44,933 bases of DNA. Origin: RUG11788 sp964578175. GTDB lineage: Bacteria > Bacillota_I > Bacilli_A > RF39 > UBA660. Positions within the stretch are counted from its first letter, which is position 1. Every line of letters begins with the position of its first letter. The notes under the pieces were generated by a model. The model saw only the letters and a list, made by a program, of their open reading frames with translations, made no database searches and was not told the origin of the DNA. The stretch lies in contig CAZOBH010000009.1 of assembly GCA_964578175.1 (NCBI GenBank), positions 1 through 44,933 on the forward strand, given 5' to 3'. Both the position numbers and the translations under genes were made by a program. Positions 23,721 to 32,942 of this stretch are shown here, piece by piece.

Positions 23721-24576
23721 TATTAGATTAGATGTATATTTATCTAATGAATTAGATTTATCTCGTAGTAAGGTACAAGCTTTAATTAAAGAAGATAAAA
23801 TATTAGTTAATGATAAAAAGGTAAATAGTAGTTATAAAACTAAAGAAGGAGATAAAATAGATGTTTTATCTGATTTAGATTTTTCAATTGATATAGAACC
23901 AGAAGATATACCTTTAGACATAAGATATGAAGATGATTATCTAATAATAGTTAATAAACCAAGTGGAATGGTTGTACATCCTGCTCCAGGAAATTATCAT
24001 CATACTTTAGTTAATGCTTTATTAAATAAGTTTCAATTATCTAATTTAGATCATACTAGACCTGGTATTGTTCATAGAATTGATAAAGATACTAGTGGAT
24101 TAATGGTTGTTGCTAAAGATGATAAAACACATGATTTACTTGCTACAATGATTAAGAATAAAGAAGTTGAAAGAATATATATAGCATTAGTTGATGGTGT
24201 TATAATGCATGAAACGGGAACAATTGATGCTCCAATCGGAAGAGATATGAATAATAGAGAAAAAATGATGGTAACAGATATTAATAGTAAAGATGCTATA
24301 ACACATTTTAGAGTTATAAAAAGATATAAAGATCAAACTCTTATTGAATGTAAATTAGAAACAGGTAGAACACATCAAATAAGAGTTCATATGGCATATA
24401 TTGGATATCCTATATATAATGATCCAATCTATGGTAAAAGAAAGAAAACTACTGAATTTGGACAATTCTTACATTCTAAAAGTATTAGGTTTATTCATCC
24501 GATTACTAAAGAAGAAATATATATAGAATCAGATATACCTAAAGAATTTGAAGATTATCTAAAAACAGTAGAGTAA
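23701..24576 (+). CDS. rluD: RluD-family pseudouridine synthase
   Basis: Converts uridines of 23S rRNA to pseudouridine. The 291-aa protein has an N-terminal S4 RNA-binding domain (about residues 8-60) and the catalytic domain with VNKPSGMVVHPAPGN and HRIDKDTSGLMVVAKDD, where Asp128 is the catalytic residue; GRTHQIRVHMAYIGYPIYND follows. ATG 23701 is chosen because AGGTGAT lies just before it; upstream in-frame ATGs lie inside lspA without such a site. The exact target uridines cannot be read from sequence; YlyB of Bacillus is the closest model. Confidence 0.92.
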   Translation: MICQKDNIRLDVYLSNELDLSRSKVQALIKEDKILVNDKKVNSSYKTKEGDKIDVLSDLDFSIDIEPEDIPLDIRYEDDYLIIVNKPSGMVVHPAPGNYHHTLVNALLNKFQLSNLDHTRPGIVHRIDKDTSGLMVVAKDDKTHDLLATMIKNKEVERIYIALVDGVIMHETGTIDAPIGRDMNNREKMMVTDINSKDAITHFRVIKRYKDQTLIECKLETGRTHQIRVHMAYIGYPIYNDPIYGKRKKTTEFGQFLHSKSIRFIHPITKEEIYIESDIPKEFEDYLKTVE

Positions 24577-24591
24577 TTTTTGTTTTTGATA

Positions 24592-24597
24592 TATAAT
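24592..24597 (+). promoter_or_regulatory. -10 element of the rhomboid gene
   Basis: TATAAT at 24592-24597; AAGGAGGGAT (24611-24620) precedes ATG 24624. No clear -35. Confidence 0.45.
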
Positions 24598-24623
24598 AAT
24601 TGTGTTTATTAAGGAGGGATAAA

Positions 24624-25766
24624 ATGGTAGGTACAGTTGATGATAAGAACGAAATGATTATGAAGTTATTACATTATTTTATTACAGAACAAAATTATAA
24701 TCCAGTTATCCTTCAAGGTGCTGATAACGAAATATGGTTAGAAAATTTAGAGAGTGATTATAAAATAATTAGACTTGTTTCTAATCATATACATAATAAT
24801 GAACAATTAGAATTTGATACTTTTAAGACTAGAAGAGTAGTAAGAAAAATTAAGAGAAAAACTGTTACATTTAATATTAAAGTTCTTACTATATTTACAG
24901 ATTTAGGTTCTAATGTTGAATTAAAAGAAGAAAAAGATATAGATTCAGCATTTGTTACATGTGAAGATGATGTTAAAAAGTTTAAATTTATAAAAGAAGC
25001 ATTTCCTGATATTAATAAAAAATTAAAATTTACTGAAGAGGGAATGAAATTATATATAAAGATAACTGCTGATATAAATAGAAAAAATAAAGAAGAAGCT
25101 GATAAAACAAATGGAGTTTTTAAAATGAAAGTTCCATATGTTACTTATACATTAATAGCTATTAATATTCTTGTATTTATGATGCAATGGATTATGATTA
25201 ATCCAAATATAACAAATACATATTGTGTTTGGAATGAAGGAGTAATTAGATACCATGAATATTATAGATTAGTAACAGGAATGTTTTTACATGCTGATAT
25301 TATGCACATAGCATTTAATATGTATGCTTTATATATTATAGGAAGACAACTTGAAAGTTATATTGGAAGAACTAGATTTCTAATTGTTTACATAGTAAGT
25401 GGAATATTTGGTTCTATGTTAAGTGTTGCTCTTCATGTAGATAGTTTTGCAGCAGTTGGAGCATCAGGTGCTATATTTGGACTTATGGGAGCCTTATTAT
25501 GTTTTGGAAAACACTATAAAGTATATTTAGGTTCTTTAATTCATAGTCAAATAATTCCAGTACTTGTATTTAACTTACTTTTAAGTTTTATGATTAGTAA
25601 TATTGATGCTTTTGGTCATATTGGAGGACTTATTGGTGGATATCTTACAATGATGGCAGTAGGAGTTAAATATAAAAGTAATGCTATAGAAAGAATAAAT
25701 GGTGTTGTAATAGGGGTTTTAATTATTGCATTCTTAATTTATATGATGAGCATGCATACTATTTAA
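24624..25766 (+). CDS. Rhomboid intramembrane serine protease
   Basis: A 380-aa protein. A soluble N-terminal domain of about 170 residues precedes the rhomboid domain with six or so membrane helices. Catalytic Ser281 lies in GASGAIFG and His332 in FGHIGG; the HADIMHIAFNMYALY segment carries the conserved His/Asn of helix 2. It resembles Bacillus YqgP/GluP but lacks that protein's C-terminal TPR part. Substrates are unknown. ATG 24624 follows a strong AAGGAGGGA. Confidence 0.92.
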   Translation: MVGTVDDKNEMIMKLLHYFITEQNYNPVILQGADNEIWLENLESDYKIIRLVSNHIHNNEQLEFDTFKTRRVVRKIKRKTVTFNIKVLTIFTDLGSNVELKEEKDIDSAFVTCEDDVKKFKFIKEAFPDINKKLKFTEEGMKLYIKITADINRKNKEEADKTNGVFKMKVPYVTYTLIAINILVFMMQWIMINPNITNTYCVWNEGVIRYHEYYRLVTGMFLHADIMHIAFNMYALYIIGRQLESYIGRTRFLIVYIVSGIFGSMLSVALHVDSFAAVGASGAIFGLMGALLCFGKHYKVYLGSLIHSQIIPVLVFNLLLSFMISNIDAFGHIGGLIGGYLTMMAVGVKYKSNAIERINGVVIGVLIIAFLIYMMSMHTI

Positions 25767-25821
25767 TGTTGATATAAAAACAATTATTTGATAAAATATA
25801 TTTATAATTGAGGTGATTTTG

Positions 25822-26082
25822 ATGGCTGATAATAATGAACAAAATACTACAGTATATAATGTAGATGAATTTGAAGATGAATTAGTTAGAACAACACTTG
25901 ATGAAGTATACCAAGCATTGGTAGAAAGAGGATATAATCCTATTAATCAATTAATAGGTTATATTATGTCAGGAGATCCTGGATATATCTCTTCATTTAA
26001 AGATGCTAGAAATAAGATTTCTAAATTAGAAAGAAATAAGATTCTAGAAGTAATTCTTAAAGAGTATATGAAAGAAAAATAA
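25822..26082 (+). CDS. ireB: IreB-family regulatory phosphoprotein (DUF965)
   Basis: An 86-aa protein with the highly conserved IreB core ERGYNPINQLIGYIMSGDPGYI. In Enterococcus, IreB is phosphorylated on N-terminal threonines by the kinase IreK (PrkC type) and affects cephalosporin resistance and wall metabolism. Here Thr9 and Thr10 are candidate sites. Both the kinase and its phosphatase are encoded at the end of the window. ATG 25822 is set by AGGTGAT at 25811-25817. It overlaps ruvX by one base (TAATG). Confidence 0.94.
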   Translation: MADNNEQNTTVYNVDEFEDELVRTTLDEVYQALVERGYNPINQLIGYIMSGDPGYISSFKDARNKISKLERNKILEVILKEYMKEK

Positions 26083-26501
26083 TGAGATATATTGGACTTG
26101 ACTTAGGAAGTAGGACTTTAGGAGTTGCAGTTAGTGATAAAACAGGGCTCATTGCGTCTTCTTATAAAATAATTAGACATAATGAAGAATATGATAGATT
26201 AGTTGAAGATGTTAAAGAGTTGGTAAAAGATTTAGAAGCAGATGCTATAGTTTTAGGACTTCCTAAAAATATGAATAATAGTATTGGTTTTAAAGGAGAA
26301 CTCTCTATTGAGTTTAAGGAAAAATTAGAAAAAGTTCTTGATATACCAATCTATTTAGAAGATGAAAGACTAACTACAAAAGTTGCAGAAAATATTTTAA
26401 TCAGCAATGATACGTCACGTAAGAAAAGAAAAAAAGTAATTGATAGTATGGCTGCTAGTGTTATACTTCAATCGTATTTAGATAGAAGAAAGGAAAAATA
26501 A
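26082..26501 (+). CDS. ruvX: YqgF/RuvX-family RNase H-fold nuclease
   Basis: A 139-aa protein. GLDLGSRTLGVAVSD at residues 5-19 supplies the first catalytic Asp, VLGLPKNMN the second strand, YLEDERLTT and IDSMAASVILQSYL complete the family pattern. Proposed roles are pre-16S rRNA 5'-end processing and Holliday junction resolution. It is tightly coupled to ireB and DUF1292, as in Bacillus (yrzL-yrrK-yrzB). Confidence 0.93.
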   Translation: MRYIGLDLGSRTLGVAVSDKTGLIASSYKIIRHNEEYDRLVEDVKELVKDLEADAIVLGLPKNMNNSIGFKGELSIEFKEKLEKVLDIPIYLEDERLTTKVAENILISNDTSRKKRKKVIDSMAASVILQSYLDRRKEK

Positions 26502-26502
26502 T

Positions 26503-26808
26503 ATGGATAATCAAAATACATTTAAAGTAATTAATGATGAAGGTCAAGAAATAGTTTGTGATATTTTATTTACATTTGATTCAGATGAAACTAAAAAAAG
26601 TTATATAGTTTATACAGATAACAGTAAAGATGAACAAGGAAATATTCAAGTATTTGCATCTATTTATGATCCTAAAATGGAAAATCCAAAACTAGATCCA
26701 ATTGAAACTGAACAAGAATGGAAAATAATTGAAACAATTCTTAGTACGTTACAAGAAGAAATTAAGAAAAAAACAGAAGAGAATAATGCTGGAGGTAACG
26801 AGCAATAA
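26503..26808 (+). CDS. DUF1292 family protein (YrzB-like)
   Basis: A 101-aa acidic protein with the DUF1292 pattern: an early VINDEGQEIVCDILFTFDSDE stretch, YIVYTDNSKDEQGNIQVFAS, and IETEQEWKIIETILSTLQEE. The function is unknown; the family is conserved beside ireB-ruvX in Firmicutes. AAAGGA precedes the ATG. Its last codons lie inside a hairpin (26796-26819). Confidence 0.9.
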   Translation: MDNQNTFKVINDEGQEIVCDILFTFDSDETKKSYIVYTDNSKDEQGNIQVFASIYDPKMENPKLDPIETEQEWKIIETILSTLQEEIKKKTEENNAGGNEQ

Positions 26809-26824
26809 AATGCTCGTTATTTAT
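26796..26824 (+). terminator. Hairpin at the end of the DUF1292 gene, weak terminator
   Basis: Stem TAACGAGCA (26796-26804) / TGCTCGTTA (26811-26819), loop ATAAAA, followed only by a broken T run (TTTATT). It may act as a partial terminator before mltG. Confidence 0.55.
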
Positions 26825-26829
26825 TACAT

Positions 26830-27909
26830 ATGAAACGACTTAGAAATGCTATGATGATTCTCTTTTTTTGTCTTTTGATATCTATATTAGTAGTTGGTTT
26901 ATTCTATAATTATAGTATTTCACCAGTAGATAAAAAAGATAATGAAGAAATCGAAGTTATAATAGAAAGTGGTAGTGGAATAGAACAAATAGGTGAAACT
27001 TTAAAAGAAAAAGACTTAATCCATGGTAAGAATGTATTTAAATTATATTGTTATATTTATAAAACTAATAGTTTAAAAGCTGGAACTTATAAACTAAGTA
27101 AAAGTATGAGTTTAAAAGAAATAGTTAATACTTTAAGTGAAGGAAATAATTATAATCCTGATGAAATAACTATTACATTTAAAGAAGGATTGAATATGAG
27201 AGGTATTGCTAAAGTAATAGAAAAGAATACTAATAATTCATATGAAGATACTTTTAATACTTTAAAAGATACTGTATATATTGATTCTTTAATTAATAAG
27301 TATTGGTTTTTAACAGATGATATTAAAAATACTAATATTTATTATCCACTAGAAGGATATTTATATCCTGATACATATAAATTTAAAAATAAAGATGTTA
27401 CTGTAAAAGAAATATTTAAAAAATTATTGGATGAAGAAGATAAATTTTTAACTAAATATAAATCTAATATAAACGATAGTAAGTATAATATTCATCAATT
27501 ATTATCTCTTGCTAGTGTTGTAGAATTGGAAGGAGTAACATATAGTGATAGAGCAAATATAGCTAGTGTATTTTATAATAGATTAAATAAAAATATGCCT
27601 CTTGGTAGTGATGTTACCGCATATTATGCTAACAAAGTTGATTTATCTGAAAGAGATTTAACAGTTAATGAATATAATATAAATAATCCATATAATACTA
27701 GAGTTGTTTTAAATGCTGGTAAGATTCCAATAGGACCTATATGTAGTATAGGTGAGACTAGTTTAAAAGCAGTACTTAATCCAACTAATACAGATTATTA
27801 TTATTTTGTATCTGATAAGAATAGAAAAATATATTTTAGTAAGACATATCAAGAACAAGTTGCAACTATTAATAAATTAAAACAAGAAGGTAAGTGGTTT
27901 ACATGGTAG
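26830..27909 (+). CDS. mltG: Endolytic murein transglycosylase MltG
   Basis: Membrane-anchored lytic transglycosylase that cuts nascent glycan strands during wall growth. The 359-aa protein has one N-terminal helix (about residues 8-29), a LysM-like region, and the catalytic domain with SLASVVELEGVTYSDRANIA (Glu232 equivalent to the catalytic Glu) and FYNRLNKNMPLGSDVTAYY, then NAGKIPIGPICSIG. No clear Shine-Dalgarno precedes ATG 26830; only the arm of a hairpin lies there. It ends within the start of trmR. Confidence 0.93.
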   Translation: MKRLRNAMMILFFCLLISILVVGLFYNYSISPVDKKDNEEIEVIIESGSGIEQIGETLKEKDLIHGKNVFKLYCYIYKTNSLKAGTYKLSKSMSLKEIVNTLSEGNNYNPDEITITFKEGLNMRGIAKVIEKNTNNSYEDTFNTLKDTVYIDSLINKYWFLTDDIKNTNIYYPLEGYLYPDTYKFKNKDVTVKEIFKKLLDEEDKFLTKYKSNINDSKYNIHQLLSLASVVELEGVTYSDRANIASVFYNRLNKNMPLGSDVTAYYANKVDLSERDLTVNEYNINNPYNTRVVLNAGKIPIGPICSIGETSLKAVLNPTNTDYYYFVSDKNRKIYFSKTYQEQVATINKLKQEGKWFTW

Positions 27910-28514
27910 ATATAAGTGAAGCTAATAAGTTACTTAAGGAATTAAAAAAGAAAGCTTTAGAAGAAAAAATTCCTATTATGTCAGATAAAGGAATTAATTA
28001 TTTAACTAATTTTATAATTAAAAATAAAATAGATAATGTTTTAGAAATAGGAACAGCTGTTGGTTATTCTGCAATATCTATGGCTATTGCTAGTCCTAAA
28101 TTAACTATAACTTCAATTGAAAGAGATGAACAAAGATACTTAGAAGCTGTAAAAAATGTTAAAGCGTTTGGATTAGAAGATAGAATAACATTAATATTTA
28201 AAGATGCTTTAGAAGTTAATTTAGATTCTGAATATGACTTAATATTTATTGATGCAGCAAAAGGACAAAATATAAACTTCTTTGAGAAATTTTCAAGATA
28301 TCTAACTGAAGATGGATATATAATTACTGATAATATGAAGTTCCATGGATATGTTGATATGGCAGAGAGTGAAATTAAAAGTAAAAATTTAAGAAGTTTA
28401 GTAAGAAAAATTAAAGAATATCATGAATATTTAAAAGATAATGAAGAATATGTAACTGAATTTGTTGAAGTTGGAGATGGTCTTGCTGTATCTACTCCTA
28501 AAAAAGACTATTAG
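27903..28514 (+). CDS. trmR: tRNA 5-hydroxyuridine methyltransferase
   Basis: Class I SAM-dependent O-methyltransferase, 203 aa, that converts 5-hydroxyuridine at tRNA position 34 to 5-methoxyuridine (YrrM of Bacillus). SAM motif I is VLEIGTAVGYSAISMA; SIERDEQRYLEA and DLIFIDAAKGQ follow, then YIITDNMKFHGYV. The start is uncertain: ATG 27903 lies 12 bases after AGAAGG, while the in-frame GTG 27894 lies only 3 after it. It overlaps the end of mltG and is followed by trhP1 and trhP2, the hydroxylation genes of the same pathway. Confidence 0.88.
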   Translation: MVDISEANKLLKELKKKALEEKIPIMSDKGINYLTNFIIKNKIDNVLEIGTAVGYSAISMAIASPKLTITSIERDEQRYLEAVKNVKAFGLEDRITLIFKDALEVNLDSEYDLIFIDAAKGQNINFFEKFSRYLTEDGYIITDNMKFHGYVDMAESEIKSKNLRSLVRKIKEYHEYLKDNEEYVTEFVEVGDGLAVSTPKKDY

Positions 28515-28538
28515 ATATGTAGAAATACATATCTTTTT
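28513..28538 (+). terminator. Terminator after trmR
   Basis: Stem AGATATGTA (28513-28521) / TACATATCT (28526-28534), GAAA loop, T run. Confidence 0.85.
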
Positions 28539-28581
28539 ACTTTAATAAATATTTGTTATTATATAGATGAAGGAGATAATT

Positions 28582-29442
28582 ATGAAGTTAATTGTTATAC
28601 CTAAGAGTAAAGAAATGATTGATAAATATATAAATCTAGGTGTTAATTCATTTATTATAGGTTTAAAAGATCTATCTATTAATTTTGATCTTGAAATGAA
28701 CATAGATGAAATAAAAGAACTTAATAATAAATATACAAACTTAGATTTATTTATAAGTATTAATAAAAATATTTTTAATGATGAATTAAATAATTTAGAA
28801 AATAGTTTAATTGAACTTGATAAATTAAATATAAAAGGAGTTCTTTTTTATGATTTATCAATTGTATATTTAAAAAATAAGAATAATTTAAAATTAGATT
28901 TAGTATGGAATCAAAATCATATGGTTACTAATTATAATACTTGTAATTATTACTATTCAAAAGGAGTTAAATATGCATTAATTGCTCCTGAAATTACATT
29001 AGAGGAAATAAAAGAGATTAAAGATAAATCTAGTATTAGTCTTATTACTTTTGGATTTGGTTATCCTATTATGGCTGATTCAAGAAGAAAATTAATTACT
29101 AATTATTTTAAAAGTATTAATAAAGAATCAGATAAAGATAGTATTGAGATATACGATGAAAAAAATAGATTTATAGTAAAAGAAGATAGACATGGTACAA
29201 CATTCTTTAATAAAGAGTTTTTAAATGGTATTTCTTTAATAAAAGAAGATGTATCTGATTATATAGTTTATAGTGATCAATTTGTAGATGAAGATAAATC
29301 TATTGAGATAACTAAATTAATTCTAAATTTATTAAATAATTATAAAGAGGAATATGTAGATAGTCTTAATAATTTAATTGGAAATGATACTAATTTTTTA
29401 TTTAAGAAAACTATATATATGGTGAAGAGAAATGATAAATAA
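28582..29442 (+). CDS. trhP1: U32-family tRNA hydroxylation protein, first subunit
   Basis: A 286-aa U32 peptidase-family protein related to Bacillus YrrN (TrhP1), which with TrhP2 installs the 5-hydroxyl on tRNA uridine 34. The TIM-barrel pattern is visible (NSFIIGLKDLS, NIKGVLFYDLSIVYL, LVWNQNHMVTNYNTCNYYY, LITFGFGYPIMADSRR). Unlike TrhP2 it lacks the four-cysteine cluster. ATG 28582 is chosen because AAGGAG (28570-28575) lies 6 bases upstream; the ATG at 28567 is before that site. It overlaps the next gene by 11 bases. Confidence 0.85.
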   Translation: MKLIVIPKSKEMIDKYINLGVNSFIIGLKDLSINFDLEMNIDEIKELNNKYTNLDLFISINKNIFNDELNNLENSLIELDKLNIKGVLFYDLSIVYLKNKNNLKLDLVWNQNHMVTNYNTCNYYYSKGVKYALIAPEITLEEIKEIKDKSSISLITFGFGYPIMADSRRKLITNYFKSINKESDKDSIEIYDEKNRFIVKEDRHGTTFFNKEFLNGISLIKEDVSDYIVYSDQFVDEDKSIEITKLILNLLNNYKEEYVDSLNNLIGNDTNFLFKKTIYMVKRNDK

Positions 29443-30628
29443 TAAAATAGAATTATTAGCGCCAGCTGGAGATTTAGAAAGATTAAAAGTTAATTTATTA
29501 TATGGAGCTGATGCAGTATATTTTGGTGGAAAGAAATATGGACTTAGAGCCAATGCATCTAATTTTGATTTACCAGAAATTAAAGAAGCATGTGATTTTG
29601 CTCATTCGTTAGGTAAAAAAGTATATTTAACATTAAATATAGTATTTCATAATGAAGATATAGATGGAGTAGAAGAATATATAAAAGAAGTAGTTGACTG
29701 TGGAATAGATGCATTTATTATAAGTGATCCATTTATTATTGATTATATAGTTAAAAACTTTCCAAATGTAGAAGCTCATTTAAGTACTCAAAACTCAACT
29801 ACTAACAAAGATACTGTTAAATTTTTTAAAGAACAAGGTGTTAAAAGAGTAGTACTTGCAAGAGAAGTATCTTTAAAAGAAATGAAAGAAATAATTGATG
29901 ATACTGGTTTAGATATAGAAGTATTTATACATGGTGCAATGTGTACTTTTTATAGTGGAAGATGTTGTTTATCTAATTATGTTACAAATCGTGATTCTAA
30001 TCGTGGAGGTTGTGCTCAAGTATGTAGATTTGTATATAAGTATCAAGATGATGATAAATTATTTACTATGGCAACTAAAGATTTAAATTTATCTAGATAT
30101 ATAAAAGATTTAATGGAAATAGGTGTTAAATCATTAAAAGTAGAAGGAAGAATGAGATCACTTTATTATTTAGCAACTGTTATAGGTACATATCGTAAAA
30201 TAATAGATCATTATAATGAAGGATTAAATGATTCTAAATATTTAGAAGAATTAGAAAGAACTTTAGATAGAGTAGCAAATAGAGAAACAAGTACTCATTA
30301 CTTAAATAAAAAAGCTGATTATACTGATCAATATTATACTGGAAGACAAGAGTTATCTAATCAAGATTTCTTAGGTTTAATAGATAGTTATGATAAGAAT
30401 AGTAAGATATTAAAATTACATGAAAGAAATTATTTTAAAGTAGGAGATAGAGTAGAAATATTTACTCCGAATAAAGATGTATATGAGTTTACTATTGAAG
30501 AGATATATAATGAAAATATGGAAATTATAGATGTTGCAAGACATCCTGAGGAAGAAATAAATATTAAAGTTGATTTACCAATTGAAATAGTTCCTTATTC
30601 AATGATGAGAATTAAAGTAGGTGATTAA
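29432..30628 (+). CDS. trhP2: U32-family tRNA hydroxylation protein, second subunit
   Basis: A 398-aa U32 peptidase-family protein (YrrO/TrhP2 type). LLAPAGDLERLKVNLLYGADAVYFGG opens the protein. The family signature EVFIHGAMCTFYSGRCCLSN continues to GGCAQVCR, giving the cysteines that hold an iron-sulfur cluster. It uses prephenate-dependent chemistry in E. coli relatives. It is directly coupled to trhP1 and to the HD-domain gene. Confidence 0.92.
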   Translation: MINNKIELLAPAGDLERLKVNLLYGADAVYFGGKKYGLRANASNFDLPEIKEACDFAHSLGKKVYLTLNIVFHNEDIDGVEEYIKEVVDCGIDAFIISDPFIIDYIVKNFPNVEAHLSTQNSTTNKDTVKFFKEQGVKRVVLAREVSLKEMKEIIDDTGLDIEVFIHGAMCTFYSGRCCLSNYVTNRDSNRGGCAQVCRFVYKYQDDDKLFTMATKDLNLSRYIKDLMEIGVKSLKVEGRMRSLYYLATVIGTYRKIIDHYNEGLNDSKYLEELERTLDRVANRETSTHYLNKKADYTDQYYTGRQELSNQDFLGLIDSYDKNSKILKLHERNYFKVGDRVEIFTPNKDVYEFTIEEIYNENMEIIDVARHPEEEINIKVDLPIEIVPYSMMRIKVGD

Positions 30629-31789
30629 ATGATAGAGTATCAAGTTAAAGAAGATATAGCTAGTAAAATAAATGAAACTAATAAAAATAAAGAGAATCTA
30701 TGGAGTAAATACGCTACTAAAAATGAAGAAGTAGAAAGATATAAACCAATAGTAGATGATTTAAGAAGTCCTTTTTGGAGAGATGCTGATAGAATAGTTC
30801 ATAGTCTTTCTTATTCAAGATATTCTGATAAAACTCAAGTATTTTCATTTAATGATAATGATCATATAAGTAGAAGAATGACTCATGTACAACTTGTTAG
30901 TAAAGTAGCAAGAACAATAGGCAGAATGCTTAATTTAAATGAAGATTTAATAGAAGCAGGTGCTTTAGGTCATGATATAGGTCATGCTCCTTTAGGCCAT
31001 TTTGGAGAAGCTTGTTTAAATGATATATCTATAAGAGAATTAGGTGAATTCTTTGGACATAATATTCAAGGAGTTAGAAGTTTTATGTATATAGATAGAA
31101 AAGGAGAAGGATCTAATCTTTCTATTCAAGTATTAGATGCTGTTTTATGTCATAATGGAGAAATAGTAGAAGGTATGTATAAACCTCGTAAGAAGACTAA
31201 AGAAGAGTTTTTAGAAGAATATAATAATTGTTATATAGATAAAGAAGTTTCTAAAAAATTAGTTCCAATGACATTAGAAGGATGTGTAGTTAGAATCTCA
31301 GATATAATAGGTTATATTGGAAGAGATATAGAAGATGCAATAGAAATAGGTGCATTAAAAAGAGAAGAACTACCAAGTAATATTACAGATGTACTAGGTA
31401 GTACTAATAGTGAAATAATTAATTCAATTATTATAGATATAGTAAATAATAGTTATGATAAACCATATATTAAAATGAGTGATAATATATATCGTGCATT
31501 AATGGAATTAAAAGATTTTAATTATAAAAATATATATTCTAAAGCAATGACTAAAGAACAAAACGAATATTATAAAAAAGGATTTGAATTATTATATAAA
31601 AAATATTTAGAAGATGTAGAAAATAATAATAAATCCAGTGATATTTATAAAGATTTTTTACATGATAAGATAGATGAATATTTAAATAATACGAATCATA
31701 AAAGAATGGTAATAGATTATATTGCTGGAATGACAGATGAATACTTTTTTAGAAAGTATAAAGAAATAGAAAATAATATAGAAGAATAA
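30629..31789 (+). CDS. dGTPase-like HD-domain triphosphohydrolase
   Basis: A 386-aa protein that starts directly at the trhP2 stop, with AGGTGA upstream. RDADRIVHSLSYSRYSDKTQV is typical of dGTP triphosphohydrolases. The HD metal site is built from His86 (RRMTHVQLV), His115-Asp116 (GHDIGHAPLGHFGE) and a later Asp in RISDIIGYIGRDIEDA. It hydrolyses dNTPs to nucleosides and triphosphate in known members; substrate choice is open here. It is the last gene of its operon. Confidence 0.9.
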   Translation: MIEYQVKEDIASKINETNKNKENLWSKYATKNEEVERYKPIVDDLRSPFWRDADRIVHSLSYSRYSDKTQVFSFNDNDHISRRMTHVQLVSKVARTIGRMLNLNEDLIEAGALGHDIGHAPLGHFGEACLNDISIRELGEFFGHNIQGVRSFMYIDRKGEGSNLSIQVLDAVLCHNGEIVEGMYKPRKKTKEEFLEEYNNCYIDKEVSKKLVPMTLEGCVVRISDIIGYIGRDIEDAIEIGALKREELPSNITDVLGSTNSEIINSIIIDIVNNSYDKPYIKMSDNIYRALMELKDFNYKNIYSKAMTKEQNEYYKKGFELLYKKYLEDVENNNKSSDIYKDFLHDKIDEYLNNTNHKRMVIDYIAGMTDEYFFRKYKEIENNIEE

Positions 31790-31800
31790 GAAATAAATTT

Positions 31801-31832
31801 AAAAGAATATAAGATATTTTATATTCTTTTTG
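31801..31832 (+). terminator. Terminator after the HD-domain gene
   Basis: Perfect 12-bp stem AAAAGAATATAA (31801-31812) / TTATATTCTTTT (31819-31830) with a six-base loop. Confidence 0.85.
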
Positions 31833-31868
31833 TTTTATGATATTATTAAATTATGGTAGGGTGAGGTT

Positions 31869-32888
31869 ATGAAAAGAAATTATAATTTAGAGCTATTAAG
31901 AATTCTTGCAATGATAATGATAGTTACTTTACATTATATGACCTTTGGAATAGAAATTAGACAAAGTAGTTCATTAGCATATCATAATAATTATTATTGG
32001 TTTATATATGCTTTATGTCATGGAGCTGTTAATTTATTTGTTTTGTTAACAGGATATTTTCAAATTAAATCTACTTTTAAATGGAAAAAAGTATATAAAC
32101 TATGGCTCCAAGTATTTTTCTATTCTCTTTTATTTGGAATATTACTTAGTATTTTAGGTTATTATAAACTTCATATAATAGATATATTACATATATTATT
32201 TCCTATTATATCTAAGAGTTGGTGGTTTATATCTACTTATATAATTCTTTATATATTATCACCATTTTTTAATAAATTTTTACTAAACTTAAATCAAAAA
32301 GAATATAAATATTTAATATTAATAATAGTTATATGTGTCATATTAAATAATATAATACCAGGGTCTTATTTTATTGATAATTACCATGGTTATAATATAT
32401 TATGGTTCTTATGTATATATACAGTTGGTGCATATATTAGGCTTTATGATATAAAGAAAGTAAATACGTATTTATATTTAATTGTATATTTAATTTGTTC
32501 ATTAATAACAGTTTTATCTAGATTTATATTATTAAACTATTTACATAAATATATCAATTATTTTGATGGTGGTAATTATTTATATGCTTATAATTCTTTA
32601 ACTATTTTTATAGGTTCTGTTGCTTTATTTATGTTCTTCAAAAATATTAAAATAAAACCAATCTTTTATAAATTAGTAACTACTTTATCAAGTACTACTT
32701 TTGGTGTTTATTTAATACATGAACATTTTATGATTAGACCATTATTATGGAATGATATTATAAAAATAGATATGTATTATAATGATCATAAATATTTATT
32801 TCTAGTTACATCAGTATTATCTATATTTATTATATGTTCATTTATAGAGTATTTAAGAATGCTAGTGTTTAAAAAATTAAAAGTATAG
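31869..32888 (+). CDS. Membrane acyltransferase (acyltransferase 3 family)
   Basis: A 339-aa integral membrane protein with about ten helices. The family opening YNLELLRILAMIMIVTLHY carries the conserved Arg and catalytic-site His, and FWWFIS-like SWWFISTYIILYILSPFFN and FGVYLIHEHFM match the acyltransferase 3 (OafA/WecH) pattern. Such enzymes O-acetylate surface polysaccharides. GGGTGAGG precedes the ATG. It is a single gene followed by tRNA-Glu. The substrate is unknown. Confidence 0.9.
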   Translation: MKRNYNLELLRILAMIMIVTLHYMTFGIEIRQSSSLAYHNNYYWFIYALCHGAVNLFVLLTGYFQIKSTFKWKKVYKLWLQVFFYSLLFGILLSILGYYKLHIIDILHILFPIISKSWWFISTYIILYILSPFFNKFLLNLNQKEYKYLILIIVICVILNNIIPGSYFIDNYHGYNILWFLCIYTVGAYIRLYDIKKVNTYLYLIVYLICSLITVLSRFILLNYLHKYINYFDGGNYLYAYNSLTIFIGSVALFMFFKNIKIKPIFYKLVTTLSSTTFGVYLIHEHFMIRPLLWNDIIKIDMYYNDHKYLFLVTSVLSIFIICSFIEYLRMLVFKKLKV

Positions 32889-32942
32889 ATATTGAATAAT
32901 ATTATATTTTATGTTTTAATTAAATAGTCATATTTGACTATT

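Noticed and set aside
32925..32940. TAGTCA/TGACTA inverted repeat as terminator of the acyltransferase gene
   Set aside because: The stem is short and is followed by the tRNA and not by a T run. It may matter for tRNA processing, but nothing supports termination.
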